Shown here: piece after piece, positions 1 through 5,457 of the stretch
Numbering within the stretch: position 1 is the stretch's first letter
Layout: each line of letters starts with the position of its first letter
NCBI GenBank assembly: GCA_021784995.1
Contig: JAJYHA010000242.1
Coordinates: 1-8,110 of the forward strand
DNA: 8,110 bases
Source: Myxococcales bacterium
GTDB taxonomy: Bacteria; Myxococcota; Myxococcia; Myxococcales; Anaeromyxobacteraceae
Direction: 5' to 3'
Program-made: the position numbers and the translations under genes
The notes under the pieces: generated by a model
Seen by the model: only the letters and a program-made list of their open reading frames with translations
Database searches by the model: none
Told to the model about the DNA's origin: nothing

Positions 1-221
1 GACTCCTCCCCGGACCGAAGCGCGCGGCCATGCGGCTGGCGGGGTGGGTCCTGCGCATCGGGTGGCTCTACCGGACGGCCGGCTGGCTGGCGCGCCGCCT
101 CCTCCCGCTCCTGCCGCGGGCGTGGCTCTACGGGCGCTGGAACGCCTGGGGCCGGCAGCGCGAGCTGCCCCCCGTGCCGCGCGAGAGCTTCCGCCAGCTC
201 TACCGGAGGTACCGTGGGTAG
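1..221 (+). CDS. lutB: LutB-type lactate utilisation iron-sulfur protein, C-terminal end (partial)
   Basis: The frame is open from the window edge to TAG at 219-221, so this is the last ~72 codons of a gene that begins upstream; the ATG at 30 is internal. The tail is basic and Trp/Leu-rich, and ends in a segment with WNAWGRQRELPPVP followed by ESFRQLYRRY. This matches the LutB C-terminal domain that follows the ferredoxin-like 4Fe-4S region, which lies outside the window. LutB belongs to the cytoplasmic LutABC system that oxidises L-lactate to pyruvate. The identification rests mainly on the next gene, a clear LutC-family protein overlapping it by 8 bases, plus the resemblance of this tail. 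The short fragment alone would not prove it. No frameshift or truncation is visible. Confidence 0.72.
   Translation, partial: LLPGPKRAAMRLAGWVLRIGWLYRTAGWLARRLLPLLPRAWLYGRWNAWGRQRELPPVPRESFRQLYRRYRG
205..209 (+). promoter_or_regulatory. Ribosome binding site of lutC
   Basis: GGAGG lies inside the last lutB codons, 4 bases before the GTG at 214. The spacing is short but the match is perfect. With the 8-base gene overlap it fixes GTG 214 as the start and suggests translational coupling of lutB and lutC. Confidence 0.6.
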
Positions 222-804
222 CCGCGAGGACCTGCTCGCCGCGCTGCGCCGCAGCGCGCCTCGCGAGGTGCCGCTGCCGGACCTCTCCGCGCTGGGCGTC
301 CGCTTCCCCGACCCGCTCGCGCGCTACGCCGAGTCGCTGGCCGGGGTGGGCGGGGCGTGCGTGCGGGTCCCCGACCGCGCGGCGGCGCATCGCGCGCTCC
401 TGGAGCTGCCGCAGCTGGCCGGCGCCCGCCGGGTGGTCTCCCTCGTGCCCGGTGTCGGGGTGGCCACGCTGGCTCCGGCCGCCGTGGCCGACCCGCACGA
501 GCTGGAGGGGCTCGACCTCGCCATCCTCCCGGGGGAGCTGGCCGTGGCCGAGAACGGCGCCGTGTGGGTGGACGGCGCGAACCTCCCCCACCGGGCCCTC
601 TTCGTCATCGCCGAGCACCTGGCCCTGGTGGTGGACGCGGCCAGCGTCGTCCACGACATGCACCAGGCCTACGCGCTGCTGGCGTCGCGTCCGGTGGGGT
701 ACGGGCTCTTCCTCTCCGGCCCTTCCAAGACGGCCGACATCGAGCAGGCGCTCGTGATCGGCGCGCAGGGCGCCCGGAGCTGTACGGTCTTCCTGGTGGG
801 CTGA
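214..804 (+). CDS. lutC: LutC/LUD-domain lactate utilisation protein
   Basis: This 196-aa cytoplasmic protein of the LUD (DUF162) family is the third subunit type of the LutABC L-lactate oxidation system; its exact biochemical role in the complex is not settled. Visible family marks are the central strand-turn segment with LAVAENGAVWVDG (residues 109-121), the following HLALVVDAASVVHDMHQAY block (135-153), and the C-terminal GPSKTADIE signature (169-177) ahead of a final VIGAQGAR turn. Most LutC proteins have AIAETGT and GVHGPR at the two turns; here they read AVAENGA and GAQGAR, as in a divergent LUD branch. The length is typical of the family's shorter members. The start is GTG, overlapping the lutB stop, with GGAGG just upstream. 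It is the last gene of the operon: the next gene is on the other strand. Confidence 0.88.
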   Translation: MGSREDLLAALRRSAPREVPLPDLSALGVRFPDPLARYAESLAGVGGACVRVPDRAAAHRALLELPQLAGARRVVSLVPGVGVATLAPAAVADPHELEGLDLAILPGELAVAENGAVWVDGANLPHRALFVIAEHLALVVDAASVVHDMHQAYALLASRPVGYGLFLSGPSKTADIEQALVIGAQGARSCTVFLVG

Positions 805-810
805 CGGCGG

Positions 811-834
811 CCTCCCGGGAGGGCGCGCGCGCCC
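811..834. terminator. GC palindromes between convergent genes, possible bidirectional terminator
   Basis: The 32-base spacer between the lutC stop and the stop of the minus-strand gene holds two overlapping perfect palindromes: CCTCCCGGGAGG (811-822) and GGGCGCGCGCGCCC (821-834). They share bases 821-822, so the two hairpins would exclude each other. No T-tract follows on either strand, so a classical intrinsic terminator is not supported. The call rests on position and symmetry only. Confidence 0.35.
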
Positions 835-836
835 GG

Positions 837-1133
837 TCACAGCTTCTCGCGCACGCTCCGCATCTTGCCCGCGATGGTGTGCGGCTTGTCGCGCCGGTCG
901 TCGATCTTGAGGAAGGTCGAGACACGGGCGGCGCCCTCCGAGAAGGGGTGCTCGTGCATCCGGCGGACGACGGCCAGGATGGCGTCGAGCTCCCCCTCGA
1001 TGATGGTGCCCATCGCGGTCAGCTCGTGCGTGAGGCCGGAGTCGCGCAGCAGGCGCTCGCACCCCGCCACGTAGCGCGAGACGCTCGGCGTGCCCGTCCC
1101 GAGGGGCGTGATGGTCAGGAAGACGACGGCCAT
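837..1133 (-). CDS. MTH1187/YkoF-type thiamine-binding family protein
   Basis: This 98-aa protein of the MTH1187 (DUF77, UPF0045-type) family is small, cytoplasmic and ferredoxin-fold-like. Relatives form oligomers, and some bind thiamine or related ligands. Seen here: an N-terminal strand rich in hydrophobic residues (MAVVFLTITPLG), the hallmark AMGTIIEGE (40-48), and the C-terminal RVSTFLKIDDRRDK (70-83) followed by a basic helix ending SVREKL. Length and motif order match the family. The frame is open further upstream, but ATG 1133 is chosen because it gives the family N-terminus and has AGGAGG about 5 bases upstream on its strand. It stands alone, convergent with lutC and divergent from rel. 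No TPP riboswitch is visible in its leader, so a thiamine link is family knowledge only. Confidence 0.85.
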   Translation of the reverse strand: MAVVFLTITPLGTGTPSVSRYVAGCERLLRDSGLTHELTAMGTIIEGELDAILAVVRRMHEHPFSEGAARVSTFLKIDDRRDKPHTIAGKMRSVREKL

Positions 1134-1137
1134 GGGA

Positions 1138-1144
1138 CCCTCCT
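1138..1144 (-). promoter_or_regulatory. Ribosome binding site of the MTH1187-type gene
   Basis: On the minus strand AGGAGGG sits about 5 bases before ATG at 1133. This near-perfect Shine-Dalgarno decides the start against longer open-frame alternatives. Confidence 0.75.
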
Positions 1145-1187
1145 GCGTGGCGCTGCGTGTCGCTCGCCGCGCCGGTTCGCGCCGCGT

Positions 1188-1214
1188 TCTATACCCCCGG
1201 CGGCCTTCCACCAA
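1188..1214 (-). promoter_or_regulatory. Possible promoter of the MTH1187-type gene
   Basis: Minus-strand TATAGA (1188-1193) is a rare AT-rich patch in this GC-rich intergenic region. TTGGTG (1209-1214) lies 15 bases upstream; shifting the -10 two bases to TAGAAC would give 17. Either reading leaves a leader of roughly 45-50 bases. The short spacing keeps confidence low. Confidence 0.35.
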
Positions 1215-1218
1215 GGCC
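1202..1218. promoter_or_regulatory. Inverted repeat GGCCTT-N5-AAGGCC, possible operator
   Basis: A perfect 6+6 inverted repeat with a 5-base centre lies in the divergent region between the MTH1187-type gene and rel, across the proposed -35 of the minus-strand gene. Position and symmetry would suit a repressor site. It could equally be a chance palindrome; no second copy was seen. Confidence 0.3.
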
Positions 1219-1272
1219 TTCGACGGGCGCCCCGGAGCACCGTGACGCATCGCGTCATCACACGGGGCGTGC

Positions 1273-1301
1273 TTGCCGGTCCCGGGGGCGGCGGATAGGC
1301 T
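1273..1301 (+). promoter_or_regulatory. Probable sigma-70-type promoter of rel
   Basis: TTGCCG (1273-1278), 17 bases, then TAGGCT (1296-1301). The -35 matches TTGACA at 4 of 6 positions. The -10 keeps the first T, the A and the final T of TATAAT. Transcription would begin near 1308, leaving only a few bases before TTG 1315. This placement argues that TTG 1273 is a promoter element rather than the start codon. Confidence 0.45.
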
Positions 1302-1314
1302 TTCCGATCGGACC

Positions 1315-3510
1315 TTGCTGCGCCTCAACGACATCCTGGATCGCGTGGTCGCGTACCACCCCGACCCGGACCTCGACCTCATCAAGAAGGCCTACGTCTA
1401 CTCGGCCAAGGTCCACCAGGGGCAGATCCGGAAGTCGGGCGAGCCCTACCTGATCCACCCCCTCGAGGTGGCCGGGATCCTGGCCGAGATGCGCCTCGAC
1501 GAGTCCTCCGTCGTGACGGGACTCCTGCACGACACCATCGAGGACACCCTCGCCACCAAGGAGGAGATCGCGGAGCTGTTCGGGCCGGAGATCGCGGAGC
1601 TGGTGGACGGGGTGACCAAGCTCTCGCAGTTCACGGCCGGCAACACCCAGGAGGAGAAGCAGGCCGAGAACTTCCGCAAGATGGTGGTGGCGATGGCGAA
1701 GGACATCCGCGTGCTGCTGGTCAAGCTCGCGGACCGCACCCACAACATGCGGACCCTCGAGCACATGCGGCCGGAGAAGCAGGAGCAGATCGCCCGCGAG
1801 ACGCTCGACATCTACGCCCCGCTCGCCAACCGCCTCGGGATCCAGTGGCTGAAGAGCGAGCTGGAGGACCTCTCCTTCCGCTACCTGCACCCCGCCGAGC
1901 ACGCCGAGCTCGCGCGGAAGGTCGAGGCGCGCGCGCAGGAGCGGGATCGCTTCATCGGCGAGGTGGTGGAGATCATCCGCACCCGGATGGCGGAGTCGGG
2001 GATCGAGGGCGAGGTCTACGGGCGCGTGAAGCACCTGTACTCGATCTGGCGCAAGATGCAGGTCCAGAGCGTGGACTTCGAGCAGATCCACGACGTCATC
2101 GCGTTCCGGATCATCGTGGACAGCGTGGCGCACTGCTACGAGTCGCTCGGGCTCATCCACTCCCTGTGGAAGCCGGTGCCGGGGCGCTTCAAGGACTACA
2201 TCGCCATCCCCAAGCCCAACATGTACCAGTCGCTGCACACGACCGTGATCGGCCCGCGCGCGGAGCGGATCGAGATCCAGCTCCGGACGCGCGAGATGCA
2301 CCAGATCGCCGAGGAGGGCGTGGCGGCGCACTGGGCCTACAAGGAGGGCAAGCAGGACGGGCACCCCAGCGCCCGCGACGCGGCCCGCTTCGGCTGGCTC
2401 CGCCAGCTCGTGGAGTGGCAGCGCGACCTCACCGATCCCACGGAGTTCCTGGAGACGGTGAAGGTGGACCTCTTCGCGGACGAGGTCTTCGTCTTCACGC
2501 CCAAGGGCGACGTGAAGAGCCTGCCTCGAGGCGCCACCCCGGTCGACTTCGCCTACACGGTCCACAGCGCCGTGGGCGAGCACACGGTCGGCGCCAAGGT
2601 GAACGGCAAGATCGTCCCGCTCCGCTACCAGCTGAAGAACGGCGAGACGGTGGAGATCCTGACCGCGCCCGGCGCGCACCCCTCGAAGGACTGGCTCGGC
2701 TTCGTGAAGACGAGCCGCGCCCAGACGCGGATCCGCGGCTTCATCCGGCAGGAGGAGCGGAAGCGCTCGCTCGAGATCGGCCGGGAGGTGGCCGAGCGCG
2801 AGCTGCGGCGCTACGGCGTCTCCCTGAACCGGCTCGGCCGGTCGGGCGACCTCGACGCCGCGGCCGGCAAGCTCGGGTACAAGCGGGGCGAGGACCTGCT
2901 GGTGGCGCTGGGGTACGGCAAGGTCGCGCCGCAGCAGGTGCTGGCCGAGGTGCTCCCGCCGGAGAAGCTGGCCAGGCCGCCGGCGGAGGAGGGGGCCGCC
3001 CCCTCGCGGCTCACCGAGATCTTCCGCAAGGTGGCGCGCCGTCCGACCGGCGGTGTGCGCATCAGCGGCATCGACGACGTGCTGGTGCGCTTCGGCCGCT
3101 GCTGCAACCCCGTCCCGGGTGACGAGATCGTCGGCTTCATCACCCGGGGGCGCGGCGTCACGGTGCACACCCGCGCCTGCGAGAAGGGGCTCTCCATCGA
3201 CCCGCTGCGGCGCGTGGACGTGACCTGGGACACCCGGGCGGGCGAGGTGAAGCGACCGGTCTCCATCCGGGTGGTGACGGACGACCGCTCGGGCGTCCTG
3301 GCCCAGATCTCGCGCACCATCACCGAGGCCGGCATGGACATCTCGCGCGCGACGTGCCGCACGACGGGGATCGGCCGCGCCGTGAACACCTTCGAGATCG
3401 CGATCGGCGAGGTGAAGCAGCTCCGGAGCGTGATGCGCAGCATCGAGGCCGTGGAGGGCGTCCTCTCGGTGGAGCGCGTGTACTCCTCCGAGGAGGTGCC
3501 GTCGTCGTAG
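1315..3510 (+). CDS. rel: Bifunctional (p)ppGpp synthetase/hydrolase, Rel/SpoT type
   Basis: This long RelA/SpoT homologue, 731 aa from TTG 1315, makes (p)ppGpp from ATP and GTP/GDP and hydrolyses it. Both active sites look intact. The HD hydrolase region has His48, HDTIEDT (72-78) and Asp140 in KLADRTHN. The synthetase has HDVIAFR (259-265), RFKD (291-294) and IEIQLRT with Glu320. RFKD is the charge pattern of bifunctional enzymes; monofunctional RelA has an acidic EXDD there. A TGS domain follows (about 386-450), then a helical region, a Cys-rich domain with FGRCCNPVPGD (593-603) and Cys622, and a C-terminal ACT domain (about 647-722). Length is usual for the family. Relatives begin close to xLRLNDILD, which favours TTG 1315; TTG 1273 would add 14 residues upstream. 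No good Shine-Dalgarno precedes 1315. It is transcribed away from the MTH1187-type gene and towards ridA. Confidence 0.95.
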   Translation: MLRLNDILDRVVAYHPDPDLDLIKKAYVYSAKVHQGQIRKSGEPYLIHPLEVAGILAEMRLDESSVVTGLLHDTIEDTLATKEEIAELFGPEIAELVDGVTKLSQFTAGNTQEEKQAENFRKMVVAMAKDIRVLLVKLADRTHNMRTLEHMRPEKQEQIARETLDIYAPLANRLGIQWLKSELEDLSFRYLHPAEHAELARKVEARAQERDRFIGEVVEIIRTRMAESGIEGEVYGRVKHLYSIWRKMQVQSVDFEQIHDVIAFRIIVDSVAHCYESLGLIHSLWKPVPGRFKDYIAIPKPNMYQSLHTTVIGPRAERIEIQLRTREMHQIAEEGVAAHWAYKEGKQDGHPSARDAARFGWLRQLVEWQRDLTDPTEFLETVKVDLFADEVFVFTPKGDVKSLPRGATPVDFAYTVHSAVGEHTVGAKVNGKIVPLRYQLKNGETVEILTAPGAHPSKDWLGFVKTSRAQTRIRGFIRQEERKRSLEIGREVAERELRRYGVSLNRLGRSGDLDAAAGKLGYKRGEDLLVALGYGKVAPQQVLAEVLPPEKLARPPAEEGAAPSRLTEIFRKVARRPTGGVRISGIDDVLVRFGRCCNPVPGDEIVGFITRGRGVTVHTRACEKGLSIDPLRRVDVTWDTRAGEVKRPVSIRVVTDDRSGVLAQISRTITEAGMDISRATCRTTGIGRAVNTFEIAIGEVKQLRSVMRSIEAVEGVLSVERVYSSEEVPSS

Positions 3511-3514
3511 GCCC

Positions 3515-3531
3515 GCCCCGGGAGCAGGGGC
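3515..3531 (+). terminator. Short GC hairpin after rel, weak terminator candidate
   Basis: GCCCC (3515-3519) and GGGGC (3527-3531) can pair around a 7-base loop starting 4 bases after the rel stop. There is no T-tract. It could attenuate read-through into ridA, but the evidence is weak. Confidence 0.22.
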
Positions 3532-3559
3532 CGCGCTGGCGTCCGCGCCGCGAGCCCGG

Positions 3560-3565
3560 TATGAC
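3560..3565 (+). promoter_or_regulatory. -10-like element immediately before ridA
   Basis: TATGAC lies 6 bases before the ridA ATG at 3572, so transcription would begin at or next to the start codon. No Shine-Dalgarno is visible. The best -35 position, TGGCGT at 3537-3542 with a 17-base spacer, is weak. Confidence 0.35.
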
Positions 3566-3571
3566 GGCCCC

Positions 3572-3973
3572 ATGCCCAGAACGATCATCGCGACGCCCGG
3601 AGCGCCCCGCGCCATCGGGCCTTACAGCCAGGCGGTCCTGGTGGAGAGCCCCGCAGGCCGGGTGCTCTACTGCGCGGGCCAGATCCCGCTCGATCCCGCG
3701 ACCGGCGAGCTGATCGCCGGCGACGTCACGGCCCAGACCGAGCGCGTCCTCGACAACGCACAGGCGGTGCTGGCGGCCGCGGGCATGACCTTCTCGGACG
3801 TGGTCAGGACGACCGTCTACCTCGCCGATCTGGGCGACTTCGCGGCCATGAACGCCGCCTACGGGAAGCGCTTCCCGGCCGGCGCCTGCCCGGCGCGCTC
3901 GACCGTGCCGGTGACGGCGCTCCCCCGCGGCGCCCGGGTGGAGATCGAGGTCACCGCCCACCAGCTCCCGTGA
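3572..3973 (+). CDS. ridA: RidA/YjgF/UK114-family enamine/imine deaminase
   Basis: This 133-aa cytoplasmic protein is expected to form a trimer that hydrolyses reactive enamine/imine intermediates, such as 2-aminoacrylate released by PLP enzymes. Family marks in order are AIGPYSQAV (14-22), CAGQIPLDPATGE (34-46), the helix with LDNAQAVLAAAG (60-71), TTVYLADLGDF (80-90), and CPARSTV (106-112) leading into LPRGARVEIE (117-126). Arg109 and Glu124 align with the catalytic Arg105 and Glu120 of Escherichia coli RidA, which supports true deaminase activity rather than an inactive Rid subfamily. The usual Cys after ARS is Thr here. The ATG at 3572 gives the standard N-terminus and has no Shine-Dalgarno, only a -10-like TATGAC. 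It lies 61 bases after rel on the same strand and ends convergent with a lysine aminomutase gene, another PLP enzyme. Confidence 0.92.
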   Translation: MPRTIIATPGAPRAIGPYSQAVLVESPAGRVLYCAGQIPLDPATGELIAGDVTAQTERVLDNAQAVLAAAGMTFSDVVRTTVYLADLGDFAAMNAAYGKRFPAGACPARSTVPVTALPRGARVEIEVTAHQLP

Positions 3974-4007
3974 GCGGCGGCTCGCGGCTCGCGAGCGGCG
4001 CGGCCGC
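3972..4007. terminator. GC palindromes between convergent ridA and kamA-1
   Basis: The spacer of 36 bases contains GAGC-GGCG-GCTC (3972-3983), the perfect palindrome GCTCGCGAGC (3987-3996) and GCGGCCGC (4000-4007). There is no T-tract on either strand. Convergent placement suits a bidirectional stop signal, as in the spacer after lutC, but high GC makes short palindromes common. Confidence 0.28.
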
Positions 4008-4009
4008 GG

Positions 4010-5278
4010 TCAGGGCTCCTGGTAGGTGTACTCCGCGCCCGCGTAGTTGCGGAGCACCCAGGACTTCCCCACGTGACGCACCACGTAGTCGGGGCCGACC
4101 GGGACCTTGCCGCCGCCGCCCGGCGCGTCCACCACGAAGTGGGGCACCGCCAGGCCGGAGGTGTGGCCGCGCAGCGCCTCGATGATGCGCACGCCGGTCT
4201 CGACCGGCGTGCGGAAGTGGCTGATCCCGCGCGCCGGATCGCACTGGTAGATGTAGTAGGGGCGGATCCTCATCAGCAGGAGGCGGTGGTTCAGCTCGGT
4301 GACCGTCTTCGCGTCGTCGTTCACGCCCTTGAGGAGCACCATCTGGTTGCCGAGCACGCAGCCCGCGTCGGCGAGCCGGCGCGCGGCCTCGAACGCCTCG
4401 GCGGTGCACTCCCGCGGGTGGTTGAAGTGGGTGTTCACGTAGACCGGCTGGTGCTGGCGCAGCATCGCCACGAGGTCGTGCGTCACCCGCTGCGGCAGCG
4501 TCACGAGGTTGCGCGTGCCGATCCGGAAGATCTCGACGTGCGGCATCGCCCGCAGGCGGCCCAGGATGTGGTCGAGGCGCTCGTCGGAGAGCGAGAGCGG
4601 GTCGCCGCCCGAGACGACCACGTCGCGGATCTCCGGGTGGCGCGCGATGTAGTCGAGCCCGTCCTCGAGTTGCCTGCGCGCCGCCGCGCTGGAGGGATCG
4701 GCCACCTTCCGCTTCCGCGTGCAGTGCCGGCAGTACACGGGGCAGTTGTGCGTGGTGTAGAAGAGCACGCGGTCGGGGTACCGGTGCGTCACGCCCGGCA
4801 CGGGCATGTCGCGCTCCTCGGCCAGCGGGTCCTCCCGGTCGGACGGCGCGAACCGCAGCTCGTCCAGCGTGGGGACGGCCTGGAGGCGGACGGGGCAGGT
4901 GGGATCCTCGGGGTCCATCAGCGCCGCGTAGTAGGGAGTGATCCCCATGCGGAACTCGGCCTGCGACTCGATGGCGGCGCGCCGCTCCTCGGGCGTGACG
5001 CGCACCACCTTCTCGAGCTGCGCCAGCTTGGTGAGGCGCTCGCGCTGCTGCCAGTGCCAGTCGTTCCAGAGCGTCTCCGAGACGCCGGTCCAGACCGAGC
5101 GCGGCCCGGGTGGGAACCGGGAGAGGACGTGCCGCGGGGTCCGCGATCCCTCCGGCGTGGTCGTGCGCGCCGGGATCTCCCGCACCGTCGCGGTCGCCTC
5201 GGCGGCGCGGCGCGCCGCGTCCTGTCCGTCGGTGCGCGCTGGAAGCGTCGCCGTCCCTCGCTGGCTCCTCGCCGCCAT
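4010..5278 (-). CDS. kamA: KamA-family L-lysine 2,3-aminomutase (copy 1)
   Basis: This 422-aa radical-SAM, PLP-dependent aminomutase is predicted to convert L-lysine to L-beta-lysine. Numbered from ATG 5278, the 4Fe-4S motif is CPVYCRHC (Cys179, 183, 186). Arg188 (TRKR) matches the carboxylate-binding Arg134 of the Clostridium subterminale enzyme. Asp347 (QCD) and Asp384 (VDAPGGGGK) match its lysine-recognising Asp293 and Asp330, and Lys391 its PLP Lys337. The distance from first Cys to PLP Lys is 212 residues in both, so the core is complete. These aspartates argue against the glutamate aminomutase subtype. The protein ends soon after NYAGAEYTYQEP, without a Cys-rich tail. About 65 Arg/Ala/Thr-rich residues precede the family start. 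GTG at 5185 would give 391 aa and may be the true start. The Shine-Dalgarno before ATG is poor. It is divergent from a second paralogue. An EpmB-like role on EF-P cannot be excluded. Confidence 0.9.
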   Translation of the reverse strand: MAARSQRGTATLPARTDGQDAARRAAEATATVREIPARTTTPEGSRTPRHVLSRFPPGPRSVWTGVSETLWNDWHWQQRERLTKLAQLEKVVRVTPEERRAAIESQAEFRMGITPYYAALMDPEDPTCPVRLQAVPTLDELRFAPSDREDPLAEERDMPVPGVTHRYPDRVLFYTTHNCPVYCRHCTRKRKVADPSSAAARRQLEDGLDYIARHPEIRDVVVSGGDPLSLSDERLDHILGRLRAMPHVEIFRIGTRNLVTLPQRVTHDLVAMLRQHQPVYVNTHFNHPRECTAEAFEAARRLADAGCVLGNQMVLLKGVNDDAKTVTELNHRLLLMRIRPYYIYQCDPARGISHFRTPVETGVRIIEALRGHTSGLAVPHFVVDAPGGGGKVPVGPDYVVRHVGKSWVLRNYAGAEYTYQEP

Positions 5279-5457
5279 TCCTGGCCCCCCGGTCTCCCTC
5301 GTGAGCGCCGGGGGCGGAGGACGAGATGCCCACCGGCCGGCGCGCGAGACCGCGATTCCGGCACACTACATCCCGGGACCGACGCCGCCCGGGAGGGCGC
5401 GCGGCGGGAGCCCTTTGACTTTCGCGGATCGCGCCAGTAGCTTCGCGCGCTCCCGCC
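5279..5457. promoter_or_regulatory. Divergent intergenic region between the two kamA genes
   Basis: These 179 bases must hold the start signals of both aminomutase genes. Seen: a strong promoter-like pair for the plus-strand copy at 5415-5443; a less GC-rich patch around 5351-5372 with minus-strand TAGTGT (5363-5368) as a weak -10 candidate for the other copy; and a 16-base stretch at 5388-5403 that also occurs at 814-829. No riboswitch (lysine or other) could be recognised by eye and no small gene is supported. Confidence 0.45.
5415..5443 (+). promoter_or_regulatory. Sigma-70-type promoter of kamA-2
   Basis: TTGACT (5415-5420), exactly 17 bases, then TAGCTT (5438-5443). The -35 matches consensus at 5 of 6 positions; the -10 keeps the first T, the A and the last T. 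The start of transcription would fall near 5450, about 8 bases before ATG 5458, so the leader is too short for a normal Shine-Dalgarno, and none is seen. Confidence 0.55.

Noticed and set aside
30..221. Stand-alone 63-aa gene starting at ATG 30
   Set aside because: The frame continues upstream without a stop to the window edge and the product looks like a LutB C-terminus, so it is a partial gene.
357..1298. Plus-strand open frame of 313 codons over lutC and the MTH1187-type gene
   Set aside because: It is an Arg/Gly/Pro-rich translation crossing two real genes and the rel promoter region.
1134..1314. TPP riboswitch upstream of the thiamine-binding-type gene
   Set aside because: No conserved TPP-box blocks could be found on the minus strand of this region.
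1134..1385. Upstream extension of the MTH1187-type protein
   Set aside because: The frame is open to a start codon at 1385, but the family N-terminus and the AGGAGG both point to ATG 1133, and the extension would overlap rel.
3483..3495. CTCCTC-C-GAGGAG inverted repeat near the end of rel
   Set aside because: It lies within codons (Ser-Ser-Glu-Glu) and has a one-base centre that cannot form a normal hairpin loop.
1258..3615. 785-codon open frame antisense to rel
   Set aside because: It is the mirror of a strongly biased high-GC gene. Its product is low-complexity (Leu, His, Asp, Arg) with no recognisable domain, while rel is unmistakable.
4073..5440. 455-codon plus-strand open frame opposite kamA-1
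   Set aside because: It is a shadow of the aminomutase gene, His/Arg/Val-rich, with no domain.
5279..5457. Lysine riboswitch controlling the kamA pair
   Set aside because: The region is too short and too GC-simple to hold a lysine riboswitch in either direction, and no conserved core was recognised.
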